A stretch of DNA of 53,911 nt from Candidatus Thorarchaeota archaeon. GTDB taxonomy: Archaea > Asgardarchaeota > Thorarchaeia > Thorarchaeales > Thorarchaeaceae. Shown one piece after another: positions 25,908 through 33,962 of this stretch; within the stretch, counting starts at the first letter, position 1, and each line of letters begins with the position of its first letter. The translations under genes were made by a program, and so were the position numbers. The notes beneath the pieces were generated by a model, which worked only from the letters and a program-made list of their open reading frames with translations, was not told where the DNA came from and made no database searches. The stretch spans positions 1 to 53,911 of the forward strand of contig JAEOUG010000106.1 of NCBI GenBank assembly GCA_016839445.1, read 5' to 3'.

Positions 25908-26825
25908 ATTGTGCTGGCGCTCCTTGGAGGCAATGTCTGCCAACACGATCGCCACACCGACCAGTATCACGCAGAAGCCCAAGAGCTCTGCAGGTCCGAG
26001 GAACTCCGAGAACACTACCACAGCCAGCAGGCCGGCACCGACCGGCTCACCTAGAACTGCAGAAGAGACAACGTAGGCAGGCACCTTGGTCAGAAGATAG
26101 TTGTAAACGGAGTGACCAAGAACGGTCGGGAATACTGCCAGAGCAATAAAGAGCAGAATCTCACGGGGATCCAGCACCAGAACGTTGTATCCTAAGGGAA
26201 TACAGAAGCTCAATGTCACAAGTGCGGCAACGAGATAGACAACAGATGTGTATACTGTGATAGGAATCTCTCTAGCATACCTTCTGCCCCCGATGAAGTA
26301 AAGCGCCAAGAAGAAGGCTCCTGCCAGAGCAAGGACATCACCCAGCAGAGCGTCAAGGTCCGTGCCTCCGAAGTCGCCCCAAGCAAGAAGAACGACACCG
26401 GCAACTCCTACTAGTACACCAATCCAAGACCGCCTTCTCAGTGATTCGCCCAAGACCGCACTAGAGAGGATAGCAGTGAGAAGAGGTGACGAGTCCACCA
26501 ACACCACACTGGCGGCCACCGTTGTCAAGAACAGCGATTGAAACCAAGTGGAGAAATGGAGGGAGAGTGCCACACCTACAAGTACGAATCTGGACATGTT
26601 CTTCCGGAGCGTGCTCGAGTGTCGAGGAGAGAAGTCTCGTCGAACAAGTCCGATTGCTGCCATGAAGATTGCCCCGTATAGCGTTCGCCAGAACACAATC
26701 ACGAGAGGGGGAGATGCACTCAGCCGAATGAGGATGCTTGCTGAGGACACCATTGATACTGCAAGCACAAGCAGGAGGACTATCTGGCGTGGATTAGAGC
26801 TCTCATCAAGAAGTGGGCGAGACAT
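25878..26825 (-). CDS. EamA/DMT family membrane transporter
   Basis: 315 residues with ten predicted membrane spans in two homologous halves of five, the EamA pattern. Tell-tale segments are FWRTLYGAIFMAA in the first half, SVVLVDSSPLLTAILSSAVLGESL ending helix 4, and the second-half equivalent AYVVSSAVLGEPVGAGLLAVVVFSE. Drug/metabolite transporters export or import small metabolites or nucleotide sugars; the substrate is not readable. The 3' end overlaps rtcB by 30 nt tail-to-tail. The next gene upstream on the same strand ends 3 nt away, so they form one transcript. Confidence 0.9.
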   Translation of the reverse strand: MSRPLLDESSNPRQIVLLLVLAVSMVSSASILIRLSASPPLVIVFWRTLYGAIFMAAIGLVRRDFSPRHSSTLRKNMSRFVLVGVALSLHFSTWFQSLFLTTVAASVVLVDSSPLLTAILSSAVLGESLRRRSWIGVLVGVAGVVLLAWGDFGGTDLDALLGDVLALAGAFFLALYFIGGRRYAREIPITVYTSVVYLVAALVTLSFCIPLGYNVLVLDPREILLFIALAVFPTVLGHSVYNYLLTKVPAYVVSSAVLGEPVGAGLLAVVVFSEFLGPAELLGFCVILVGVAIVLADIASKERQHNLALDDPDGS

Positions 26826-26828
26826 GAT

Positions 26829-27329
26829 TCACACCGTAATCTCATGCCCAGAGAACTGACACGCCACACACCGGACTTCTTCGTCCAGGACTTCAGCCAC
26901 TTCACTTGCGCAGACGGGACACTTCTGTACAATGAGATTCTCAAGATTGCGGCTTGTGAGAATATCTACAACATCATCAATCCGATCATAGATGAACAGG
27001 ACCTTCCCAGGCGCTCCCGAGACCATCTTCGACAATGGGCCGGACTGGCGATGCATGAACATAAGGATAGGCTTGACTAGCTCAATTGCAAGCATGATTT
27101 CCATCCCAACTCCAAGAGATGGACTGGATACTTCTGCCACGAGGAAGTCTGATAGCCGGACCTTCTCGACGTCTCGCGTGTAAATGTCCTTTGCCGACGC
27201 GGGTTCAAGGAACTGAGGAGCAAAGACCTCAATTCCCTTCTTCTCTATAGCTCCTACGACAGTCCGGCAGAAGTCCTCTTTCCTCAGTGCCTCAACGATT
27301 ATCGGCGCAGATAGATACGCGAGAACCAT
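26829..27329 (-). CDS. nucleoside 2-deoxyribosyltransferase-like domain with C-terminal zinc ribbon
   Basis: 166 residues. The N-terminal part (MVLAYLSAPI at the start, RDVEKVRLSDFLVAEVSSPSLGVGMEIMLAIE near 51-83) follows the NDT/DNPH1 pattern: a first-strand S/AxP motif, a D-x-x-x-V-A-E motif, then G-x-G-x-E with the catalytic glutamate. These enzymes cut N-glycosidic bonds of nucleotides or swap bases. Residues 136-158 add CPVCASEV-x(n)-CVACQF, a two-CxxC zinc ribbon unusual in this family that suggests nucleic-acid or protein binding. The start is ATG at 27329. The SSB-like gene lies 20 nt upstream. Confidence 0.78.
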   Translation of the reverse strand: MVLAYLSAPIIVEALRKEDFCRTVVGAIEKKGIEVFAPQFLEPASAKDIYTRDVEKVRLSDFLVAEVSSPSLGVGMEIMLAIELVKPILMFMHRQSGPLSKMVSGAPGKVLFIYDRIDDVVDILTSRNLENLIVQKCPVCASEVAEVLDEEVRCVACQFSGHEITV

Positions 27330-27349
27330 TCCTTTCTAGGCTCCTTGCG

Positions 27350-27718
27350 TTACTTCTCCTCGGATTTCGTTCGAGCTCCGAGCTCCGAGATGGATAGCAC
27401 AGAACCGTCATCGGGGACTTGTTCGTACTTGCCAGACCGTCCAAGTGAGAGCTGGATGTTCCCCTGCCATTCCTTGGCCCAGCCATCTTCAATCTTGATA
27501 ACCATCCCGGCAGAGAGATCATCGCCTTCGCCGAATCCCCAGAGAGACAGGATAACAGAGCCGGTCTCGTCAGCAACGAGAATCTCACGAAGCATGGTTC
27601 TTCGTCCAGCCCGTGTCTTGATTAGTCGAGCAGGAGCAACAGAAAGTATTCGAACTGTCAAACCGGTAACGTTCTTTCCAGGCTCAATCTCTGCTATCTT
27701 CACCTGAGTAACCCACAC
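27350..27718 (-). CDS. single-OB-fold single-stranded DNA-binding protein (crenarchaeal SSB type)
   Basis: 122 residues. The pattern EPGKNVTGLTVRILSVAPARLIKTRAGRRTMLREILVADETGSVILSLWG, then IKIEDGWAKEWQGNIQLSLGRSG, follows the Sulfolobus SSB fold closely, including the aromatic residues that stack on ssDNA (Trp in LSLWG and the W in KEWQG). It lacks the long Gly/Arg-rich flexible tail of crenarchaeal SSB and ends in a short charged segment. The GTG at 27718 starts the frame; another in-frame GTG five codons later could be used. It may act in replication/repair or bind RNA. Confidence 0.85.
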   Translation of the reverse strand: MWVTQVKIAEIEPGKNVTGLTVRILSVAPARLIKTRAGRRTMLREILVADETGSVILSLWGFGEGDDLSAGMVIKIEDGWAKEWQGNIQLSLGRSGKYEQVPDDGSVLSISELGARTKSEEK

Positions 27719-27762
27719 AGAGTGAAACGAACTGGCAAATCAGTCTTTCCGACAACGACTAG

Positions 27763-29580
27763 CTAGTCAGAGGAGTCCTTTTCCTCTTCCTTCTCCTGAA
27801 GATCAAGAAGCCGGCTCAGCTCCGCCAATGTGTCGTTGTCAATCGGCAGATACTCCTTCTCTTCTTCGGGAGTCTTCCCAGAGCCACCGACTGATCGGTC
27901 TAACGGGCCCAGAATGCTCTCTAGTTCCATTAGAGACTCTTGGTCGATCTCCTCGGATATCTCGGGCTCGTCGGCACGGGGTATGACCTCGTCACACGCA
28001 AATGCCTCGAGTGCAGTATCAATGTCCTCTTTGGACACCTTCTCAATCTCGGCCGCGATTATGTCATCAGCCTCTAGTGCTTCGAATATTATCTCCTTGG
28101 CCATCTCTGTCCCGTCTTCATCGGAAACAATAATGATAGTGTCCTCTTCCTGTGTTTCCTCAGGAATCGAGAAGGATTCTGAGATTTCGATCTCTGTTGG
28201 TGCTCCAGTCTCGACCTCGATGTCTATGGGAACTGGAGATACCGACGTTTCTTCACCCGCAGTAGGCACATCGAACTCCATGGCCTCTGTAGGGGGCTCC
28301 TGGAGCTCTTCCTCGATGGGAAGTTCTGGCTCTGGCACAATATCCGCCGAGGGAGTCACTGGTCCAGACTCCGGCTCCTCTATGCCCATTGATGTGGACA
28401 GCAGGTCGATGAGGGCCTCTTCTTCTGAGGGACTAGACACAGGCGCCTCAATCTCCTCTGCAGGTTCTGGCGCTTCAGATTCAGGGATCTCTTCTACGAA
28501 TTCTTCAACAATCTCATAGTCATCTGTGTCCTCTATGACGTGGCCCTCCTCGTCAACATAGACTTCCTCGACAATCTCGACGAACTCGTATTCTTCCTCT
28601 TCCTCTTCCACAGCGGAATCAACCGATATCTCAGTAGGCTCCACTTCCAAGTGAGAGGCCTCAACCTCAGCTATTGCGTCTTCAGTTGCAGTATCTGCGA
28701 ACTTCAGGAGTTCTGAGGCGGGTAGGTCAGGGAGGGCGACACCTACGTACTGTGCCGCTGCAGTCATGAGAAGCCTCAACATCTCGTCGCGCCGTGCCTT
28801 GTCGATGGCAACCATTGGGTAGGTTGGAATTCCAAGGATCTTCTGAACAACCTCTGGCTTCATAGCATTGGGCTTGTCCTGCTTGTTCGCCATCGCGAAC
28901 ACTGGCACCTTAGGTGCGTCACGACGAATGAGCTTCAGTATGTCCTTGCTGATGATGACGTTCCTAAGCGTTGAGTCACAGACCAGGAATATGACATCTG
29001 CGCCATGGAAGTAGAATCTCCACAGCGTTCTGAAGCGCTCTTGTCCCGCGAAGTCCCAGAGAACGAGACTGTAGTTGCCGAAACGGATGTTCTCTACTGT
29101 CTCTAGATTGAGCGCAATGGTGGGAACGTACTGGAGAGGCGGAGTGTCACCAAGAAGCAAGTGCAGCGTTGTCGTCTTCCCAACACCACCTTCTCCGACA
29201 AGGGCAATCTTCAGCCGCGTAGTGATGGAGGGCTCAATGATTGACCTGTAATTTCCAGTTACCGACTCGAGTCCGGACTTGGAGAGCGTCTTTCTCAGTG
29301 CGGCCGTTGCTGCCTCCATCTTTTCAAATACTCCACTCTCATCCTCTCCCTTGTCAGTCACGAACACAAGGATAGTCTCGCCGACCCAGTCCAATCCATG
29401 GAACTTGTGATCTCCAATGATGAGAGGGAGTTCCATGTAGTCATCCCCTCCGGATTTCAGGTCATTGCGTGTGCTCACAAACTCAGCAAGGTCGTCAGGA
29501 GAAACCTCCACTGGCCAGTATTGTGTGCTTGCTAGGATCTCGCCTGATGATGTTCTTATGAGGAATGTATTGTGGATCAC
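27763..29580 (-). CDS. longin-like domain fused to an Arf/Rab-type GTPase with long acidic tail
   Basis: 605 residues in three parts. Residues 1-105 begin MIHNTFLIRTSSGEILAS, the strand-turn-strand start of longin/profilin-like trafficking domains, and end in an amphipathic helix. Residues 120-285 are a complete small GTPase: G1 GEGGVGKTT (129-137), switch I threonine in YVPTIALN (154), G3 WDFAGQ (175-180) and G4 NKQD (232-235). Residues 300-600 are very rich in Glu, Pro and Ser and probably disordered. In eukaryotes a longin domain and an Arf-like GTPase work together in SRalpha/SRbeta and in coat and TRAPP/Mon1-Ccz1 systems, but as separate chains. No lipidation motif. Asgard origin is strongly suggested. 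Confidence 0.88.
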   Translation of the reverse strand: MIHNTFLIRTSSGEILASTQYWPVEVSPDDLAEFVSTRNDLKSGGDDYMELPLIIGDHKFHGLDWVGETILVFVTDKGEDESGVFEKMEAATAALRKTLSKSGLESVTGNYRSIIEPSITTRLKIALVGEGGVGKTTTLHLLLGDTPPLQYVPTIALNLETVENIRFGNYSLVLWDFAGQERFRTLWRFYFHGADVIFLVCDSTLRNVIISKDILKLIRRDAPKVPVFAMANKQDKPNAMKPEVVQKILGIPTYPMVAIDKARRDEMLRLLMTAAAQYVGVALPDLPASELLKFADTATEDAIAEVEASHLEVEPTEISVDSAVEEEEEEYEFVEIVEEVYVDEEGHVIEDTDDYEIVEEFVEEIPESEAPEPAEEIEAPVSSPSEEEALIDLLSTSMGIEEPESGPVTPSADIVPEPELPIEEELQEPPTEAMEFDVPTAGEETSVSPVPIDIEVETGAPTEIEISESFSIPEETQEEDTIIIVSDEDGTEMAKEIIFEALEADDIIAAEIEKVSKEDIDTALEAFACDEVIPRADEPEISEEIDQESLMELESILGPLDRSVGGSGKTPEEEKEYLPIDNDTLAELSRLLDLQEKEEEKDSSD

Positions 29581-29999
29581 TTTCCATCACCGATAATGGA
29601 CGCGGAGTAGTTGCTAGATAGCCTACTGGGCCTGTTCCCTAGGGAATTTCGCGCAGATTAACGCTTTTTGTGTATACTGTTGTGGGCGTCGACAATAAGG
29701 TAGACGCGTGGTTCACCCGAGAGCGAACCGCGCATCCGTGGAGCGACTCACGCACAGGCACGAAAGAATTCGTTATGCGCAAGAACAGTAGCAGTAGTAC
29801 TGCGATTAGGGACTATAGAACTCGTGGGACCGTGTTGCGTTTCGAGTTCCTGACGGGGGTTCGTGCCTGCCCGTTCGTCACCTTGAAGCAGTGTAGAAAT
29901 GGCATAATAACCTTTCTAGGTCCGTATTATGAAATGCCGACTCACACTGCACTGTGGTAGTCGCAGACTGGTCATGCCGTGATTGGGGAACTCGCAGCT
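29581..29999. other. gene-free 419-bp stretch
   Basis: No credible protein: the only long frame (29670-29960) has composition unlike its neighbours and no ribosome site. The central part holds the structured element described separately. The right part (29905-29990) is AT-richer, with ATAATAACC and TATTATG elements that could be promoters for the minus strand. Confidence 0.5.
29684..29870 (+). ncRNA. candidate structured RNA of unknown family
   Basis: Dense complementary segments: GCGTC/GACGC (29686-29707), an 8-bp stem CGTGGTTC/GAACCGCG (29707-29732, one G-T pair) and CGTG(G)AG/CTCACG (29737-29752). A long-range 8-bp perfect pair GGCACGAA (29757-29764) with TTCGTGCC (29860-29867) encloses CGAA/TTCG, CAGTA/TACTG (29786-29802) and GAACTCG/CGAGTTC (29818-29849). 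This nested order looks like a folded RNA. The strand is uncertain: a TGTATAC element at 29669-29676 favours plus, TTATTATG near 29902-29910 favours minus. No RNase P, SRP, tmRNA or 5S signature was recognised. Confidence 0.4.
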
Positions 30000-31139
30000 C
30001 TACCTGGGGAAGTTGTCCCTCAACAACCGAAGGTGCTGATGGACCATCTCCATAGCCTTCGGGTCATCTGGAGTCTTTTCCAGATCAGTGACAAGCGTCT
30101 GTAGGAAGTACTCGGGGAAGAAGAGCCGAACACGGATGTCGTTCAAGAGGAAGAGCCACTTGTCATAATCACCCGATGCGCCCTTACGACGCTTCTCAGA
30201 TACAATGCGATATTTCTTCAGCGTCTGAATTCCCTGCTTGAGCTCCTTCGGTGGAATACCGAGAGTTGCCTCCAGTTCTGAGATATTCACAGGACGGCGT
30301 CTCAGTTCGCTGAGGATGTCATAGCAGTCAGGGTCGGCCAAGACCTCTGAAACGGATACGGTGTCTTCAGGGGTCTTCTGCCATTCAGTTAGGAATTCCA
30401 GGACCTCGGTCTTGTACTCGGCGGCCAGCTCAGGATCTAGCACACCTCCGGAAGCCTCCATGGCAACAAGCGGGGGCGCTCTGAAGACCTCGAGGTCTTT
30501 GATCATGAAAACACAGGTCCTGCCAATCTCGTCGACCCACTCAGTCTTGACAAGTCCAAGCTCCTCAAAGGGTGAAATCACAGAGTCGACACTGACACTT
30601 GGAAGTCCCGTCACCATCTTGAGCCACTCCTCGAGCTCCTCCTTGGAGATGCCTCCCTTCCATAGCTTCGGGAAGACGGCTCGTGAAACCTCATCGGAGA
30701 ACAGGCGAGCCAGCCGCGACTCATCTGTCATTCCGGCGAGTCTGATGATTCTTCTGTAGGTGTTATCAAGCTCCTCTTGGAGCTCTGCATCCGTTAGGGC
30801 AACAACGGCATTGGTCAGAGGAGTCACGATGGATGTGATGGCGGCTTCGTAGGTCTTCGGGTCCTCAGAGGGTGTAAGCAGTAGTGATACGCAGTACTGC
30901 TCCTCTTCTCTGACAATCCCAGTATAATAGGATGCGACACCATATTCTTCTCCTCCGATTCGAACGCTCAGAGAAGAGAATCCAGCGGTGGCATCACCCA
31001 TGGCGTGTGATGTGAAGATTCTCATGATCTCAGTGTTGAGGTCTTCACGATAGTAGTCAGCAAAATCCGCAGGAACCTTTGCCTTCAAAACCGCGCCTAT
31101 CTTCGAGTCCCAATCTATAAGCAGCATTGCAACAGGCAT
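30000..31139 (-). CDS. longin-like N-terminal domain plus winged-helix domains, unknown function
   Basis: 379 residues. Residues 1-120 start MPVAMLLIDWDSKIGAVLKAK and have the alternating strand/helix layout of a longin or Roadblock-like fold (GGEEYGVASYYTGI, then CVSLLLTPSED). Residues 130-260 are helical with FEELGLVKTEWVDEIGRT, a winged-helix-like element. Residues 270-330 hold a clear HTH: DILSELRRRPVNISELEATLGIPPKELKQGIQTLKKYRIV. It lies upstream of the longin-GTPase gene on the same strand, across the candidate RNA gap. Homologues of this layout seem Asgard-specific, and I cannot name a function. A GTPase partner or regulator role is inference from the neighbour. Confidence 0.75.
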   Translation of the reverse strand: MPVAMLLIDWDSKIGAVLKAKVPADFADYYREDLNTEIMRIFTSHAMGDATAGFSSLSVRIGGEEYGVASYYTGIVREEEQYCVSLLLTPSEDPKTYEAAITSIVTPLTNAVVALTDAELQEELDNTYRRIIRLAGMTDESRLARLFSDEVSRAVFPKLWKGGISKEELEEWLKMVTGLPSVSVDSVISPFEELGLVKTEWVDEIGRTCVFMIKDLEVFRAPPLVAMEASGGVLDPELAAEYKTEVLEFLTEWQKTPEDTVSVSEVLADPDCYDILSELRRRPVNISELEATLGIPPKELKQGIQTLKKYRIVSEKRRKGASGDYDKWLFLLNDIRVRLFFPEYFLQTLVTDLEKTPDDPKAMEMVHQHLRLLRDNFPR

Positions 31140-31269
31140 TTTGCTACGCTCCCAGTCCCTAGGGCTGTCTGGTCTAGCCGATTACGCTAACGGAGCATTA
31201 TTGCTAATTAAAAACCTTGTGACACATTCGACCGAGTTTCGGCAACAACTGCGCTTTTTGGAAAGGTCC

Positions 31270-31926
31270 CTAGAGGGTCAGAGCGTCCCTTTTCCTGATG
31301 GCTCCCTTCACCGCTTCGTGGACTAGACCGACAACCTCTTCGAGCGGAGCCGTCGCATCGATGACAACTGATGGGGTAGAGTCACTATCAGCCATTTCCA
31401 AGTAGTTCTGCCGGACCTTTATGAGCCTGTCAAGCTTCTCGAACTGCAGGTTGGCGCTGCCCTTCCTCCCTGTTGCTCTCTCTAGTCCTAGCTCTGCGGG
31501 AACATCCAGAATGATCAGAAGGTCCGGATCTGGAGCATGTATTTCTTCGCGATTTCGTTTGAGAATCTCGCTCCAGTGGTATGGCGTCACTGTTGACTGG
31601 TAGGCACCAGTTGCGAAGAAGTAACGATCGAGGAGAACCACCTTCCCAGCCTGCAAGAAGGGTGCTATTCGATTCGCAACATGCCACTCTCTATCCCTGA
31701 TGAAGAGCTCGAGTTCCTCCTCAGGCGAGAGCTCACCAAGAGGAGAGCGTTCCCTGATTTCCAGGCCCCACTGACTCTCCCCCGTAGGTTCACGTAGCCG
31801 TGCGACATCGTAGCCATCCTTGAGTAAGAGCTTCTCGACAATGTCGCAGACGGTCGTCTTGCCAGAACCGTCAATACCCTCAAGGACAAACAAGAAGCCT
31901 TTGCGGGTCATACCTTCATTTGTCAA
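31270..31926 (-). CDS. tmk: thymidylate kinase
   Basis: 218 residues; phosphorylates dTMP to dTDP. P-loop FVLEGIDGSGKTT (about 12-24), the DRY motif in VVLLDRYFFATGAYQ near 97, and the LID/TMP-binding region DPDLLIILDVPAELGLERATGRKG near 132-155. Length is normal. The first Met is preceded by a short leader; Met5 (MTRKGF) is an alternative start. The function is universal and the gene stands alone here. Confidence 0.94.
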   Translation of the reverse strand: MTNEGMTRKGFLFVLEGIDGSGKTTVCDIVEKLLLKDGYDVARLREPTGESQWGLEIRERSPLGELSPEEELELFIRDREWHVANRIAPFLQAGKVVLLDRYFFATGAYQSTVTPYHWSEILKRNREEIHAPDPDLLIILDVPAELGLERATGRKGSANLQFEKLDRLIKVRQNYLEMADSDSTPSVVIDATAPLEEVVGLVHEAVKGAIRKRDALTL

Positions 31927-32002
31927 GAGAGAGCTCTCCTAGATTCCTGCAAGCCCTCGGGAGCGCGAGGATGTATTAGATGCTTCGGTTCTCCTCTCGA
32001 GA

Positions 32003-32016
32003 GCAACTCTTAAATT
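32003..32016 (+). promoter_or_regulatory. TATA box of the DUF4430/ECF cassette
   Basis: ACTCTTAAATTCC matches an archaeal TATA element about 50 nt before the GTG start at 32063. A further TATA-like AACCTATACC follows at about 32038. Confidence 0.4.
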
Positions 32017-32062
32017 CCAGTCATTGTAGGATAAGTTAACCTATACCAGAGTTGGTGTTAGA

Positions 32063-32563
32063 GTGAATCTGAGGCTGTTAGCGCTTGTACTTCTAGTATC
32101 TCTAGTCTTGGTTCAGCCAGGGGCCGGCCAGAACCTTAGAGAGTCTACTAGCATTGTCACAGCAGCTACAGGGCTCACCCTGATAGTCGACTTCGGGAAC
32201 GGTACAGCTCTAGATACAACAGGTCTCAGTGGCATGACAGTGCTAGAGGTCACACAGAGTGTCTACTCTGTTTCCGTTGACTGGTCTGGCTCGCTAGCGT
32301 TCGTGACCGCTATCGGTGGCGTCCAGAACACGGCTGCAAGAGCATGGCAGTACTGGGTCAACGGAGCCTACGCATCAGTAGCCTGCAACATCTATGAGCT
32401 CAGTGACTCCGATATCATTGTATGGAACAGGACATCATCCGGATACACCGGCACCTCGTCAGGGCAGCAGATTCATGAGCTTATCATTGGCGCAGCATTG
32501 GTTGGTGGTTTCGGTGTATCTGTTCTTGTGGTTCTGTACATTGTCGCGAGGAGGAGAGGCTAG
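32063..32563 (+). CDS. membrane-anchored DUF4430 protein (transcobalamin-like binding domain)
   Basis: 166 residues from a GTG start: signal peptide 1-23 (LLALVLLVSLVLVQPGAGQ), a small extracellular domain, and a C-terminal membrane span (about 140-162) ending in RRRG. The domain segment GMTVLEVTQSVYSVSVDW and ARAWQYWVNGAYASVACNIYELSDSDIIVWN is the DUF4430 pattern, in which W-x-Y-x-VNG-x-x-A is followed by DxIxW. The fold is shared with the C-terminal domain of transcobalamin/intrinsic factor and often accompanies ECF-type uptake genes. A substrate-capture role for a vitamin (cobalamin or another) is inferred from this and from the S component two genes on. Confidence 0.8.
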   Translation: MNLRLLALVLLVSLVLVQPGAGQNLRESTSIVTAATGLTLIVDFGNGTALDTTGLSGMTVLEVTQSVYSVSVDWSGSLAFVTAIGGVQNTAARAWQYWVNGAYASVACNIYELSDSDIIVWNRTSSGYTGTSSGQQIHELIIGAALVGGFGVSVLVVLYIVARRRG

Positions 32564-32564
32564 A

Positions 32565-33335
32565 ATGAACATCAAACGAAGACTCCTTGTATTATTCCTC
32601 ACAGCCTGCGTCTTGACCCCATTGCTCGTCACTGGAGCACAGGCCTATGCAGAAGAGATTCAGCCCAGTCCAGGGCGAGAAGTGGAGGTACGATGGGCTG
32701 TCACCAATGCGTCAGCAGACCCTGTCAACATGTGGTTCACGGGAGGAGGCATATGCAACCTCAGCGGCCATGTGTGGATGTTCTTCACGGTGACTGAAAC
32801 CGAGGGAGATGCGGGAGGAGTACTGATCCTTGGAAACACAACTGTCCAAGCGAACAATACCGACATTGCCATCGACCTTGCGCTGGGTGTGTGGGGTTCC
32901 ACTGAATGGTGGCCGGGCCTCGTGGTGCGAACAGGACAGGACGACTTGTCCCTCCTGAATCAGACGGCCTATGCTTCTGCGGAGAGAGTGGCGGGGAATC
33001 CAGCCAACGGGACGATGAGTTCCTATTACGACAATGTCACTGCTTCTGGAAAAGCGTATGAATGCATAGTCTTCGAGTACGAGCAGGACCCTGGAGGGGG
33101 CGACCAGGTATCCTATCTTGCATATTCCATAGAGACTGGAATCCTTGTCAAGGGATCGACCTACGTCAACTTCAGTACGCCGTACTATCTAGAAGTCGAG
33201 TATGATGGACTCACCATCTGGTCTGGATACGGCCTCTTGGACACAGCAGCAATCGTTGCGATTCTCGTAGTTCTTGTGGGCATTGTGGTATACATCCAGA
33301 AACGCATAAAGAAACCAAAAAGGGAGAAAGATTGA
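32565..33335 (+). CDS. secreted, membrane-anchored protein of the ECF cassette, unknown
   Basis: 256 residues starting at the ATG at 32565, one base after the previous stop. The frame is open further upstream, but a clear signal peptide (MNIKRRLLVLFLTACVLTPLLVTGAQA) marks the true start. The body is a beta-rich extracellular domain with several NxS/T sites; a membrane span (about 222-244) and a lysine-rich tail (KKPKREKD) close it. No enzyme motif. Its position between the DUF4430 protein and the ECF S-like component, with overlapping ends, suggests an accessory of the same uptake system. Confidence 0.8.
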   Translation: MNIKRRLLVLFLTACVLTPLLVTGAQAYAEEIQPSPGREVEVRWAVTNASADPVNMWFTGGGICNLSGHVWMFFTVTETEGDAGGVLILGNTTVQANNTDIAIDLALGVWGSTEWWPGLVVRTGQDDLSLLNQTAYASAERVAGNPANGTMSSYYDNVTASGKAYECIVFEYEQDPGGGDQVSYLAYSIETGILVKGSTYVNFSTPYYLEVEYDGLTIWSGYGLLDTAAIVAILVVLVGIVVYIQKRIKKPKREKD

Positions 33336-33958
33336 CACGACAAGTCGGCCCGGGACTAGATAGAAGCCGGAAGGTGGCCCTCACTGCGGTAATGGCCGCC
33401 TTGGCTCTAGTGGCGAACTACATACTAGTCTTGGCTCCGAATGTCGAGCTCGGATCTAGCATCCTGTTCGTGACCGGATTCCTCTTCGGGATCGAGATGG
33501 CTGCATCCTGTGTCTTGATAGTGGCAATGGTCTTCGGGCTGTTCAACCCGTGGGGGCCATCTATCTTCATCCTCGAGGTCTGGATAGCCCAGGTTATTGG
33601 ATGGATGTTCTTCGCGGTCGCGGGTCACATTGTAGGTCGAGGTGGAGCACGTGTTGGCGTGGCCCACTACAGGTCGTGGGAGATTGGACTGCTCGGCGGG
33701 ATCCTTACGGCATTCTACGACTTGGTGACGAATCTTGGTTGGTCTCTAGCGTCGGGCATTCCCTTCTGGGCAACTCTGGCCACAGGAATTCCATTCACGG
33801 TTGTGCACATCATTTCAAACATGTTCATCTTCGGAATCGTGACACTCACGCTCGAGAAGGCGGTCAGGAGGCACCTTGCCACTGCACTCTGGCAAGTGCA
33901 GGACTCTGAGGAGCCAAGTGCCAAGAATAAAAAGACAGTGCAACTTGAACACATGTGA
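33332..33958 (+). CDS. ECF-type transporter substrate-binding (S) component-like membrane protein
   Basis: 208 residues with about six membrane spans. It starts with TTG overlapping the previous stop (TTGA). The basic-then-Ala-rich start RKVALTAVMAALALVANYIL and the PFTVVHIISNMFIFGIV helix near the end are typical of ECF S components, which bind vitamins and pair with a shared EcfT/EcfA energising module. No T or A gene lies beside it, so it would use components encoded elsewhere. The DUF4430 neighbour points to a cobalamin-like ligand but does not prove it. Confidence 0.82.
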   Translation: MTRQVGPGLDRSRKVALTAVMAALALVANYILVLAPNVELGSSILFVTGFLFGIEMAASCVLIVAMVFGLFNPWGPSIFILEVWIAQVIGWMFFAVAGHIVGRGGARVGVAHYRSWEIGLLGGILTAFYDLVTNLGWSLASGIPFWATLATGIPFTVVHIISNMFIFGIVTLTLEKAVRRHLATALWQVQDSEEPSAKNKKTVQLEHM

Positions 33959-33962
33959 GAGG

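Noticed and set aside
27830..28519. 229-residue Ser-rich plus-strand frame
   Set aside because: It is the antisense shadow of the Glu-rich tail of the longin-GTPase (GAG/GAA read as CTC/TTC and shifted), with no independent signal.
29684..29870. Naming the structured element as RNase P RNA or SRP RNA
   Set aside because: Neither the RNase P conserved regions (GGAAAGUCC-like, ACAGAAA-like) nor the SRP helix 8 tetraloop region could be found on either strand.
29670..29960. 96-residue frame in the gene-free gap
   Set aside because: Arg/Thr-rich composition without domain pattern, no ribosome site, and it overlaps the nested complementary segments of the RNA candidate.
32394..33335. Longer version of the middle ECF-cassette gene
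   Set aside because: The first 57 residues overlap the DUF4430 gene; the true start at 32565 begins a clear signal peptide.
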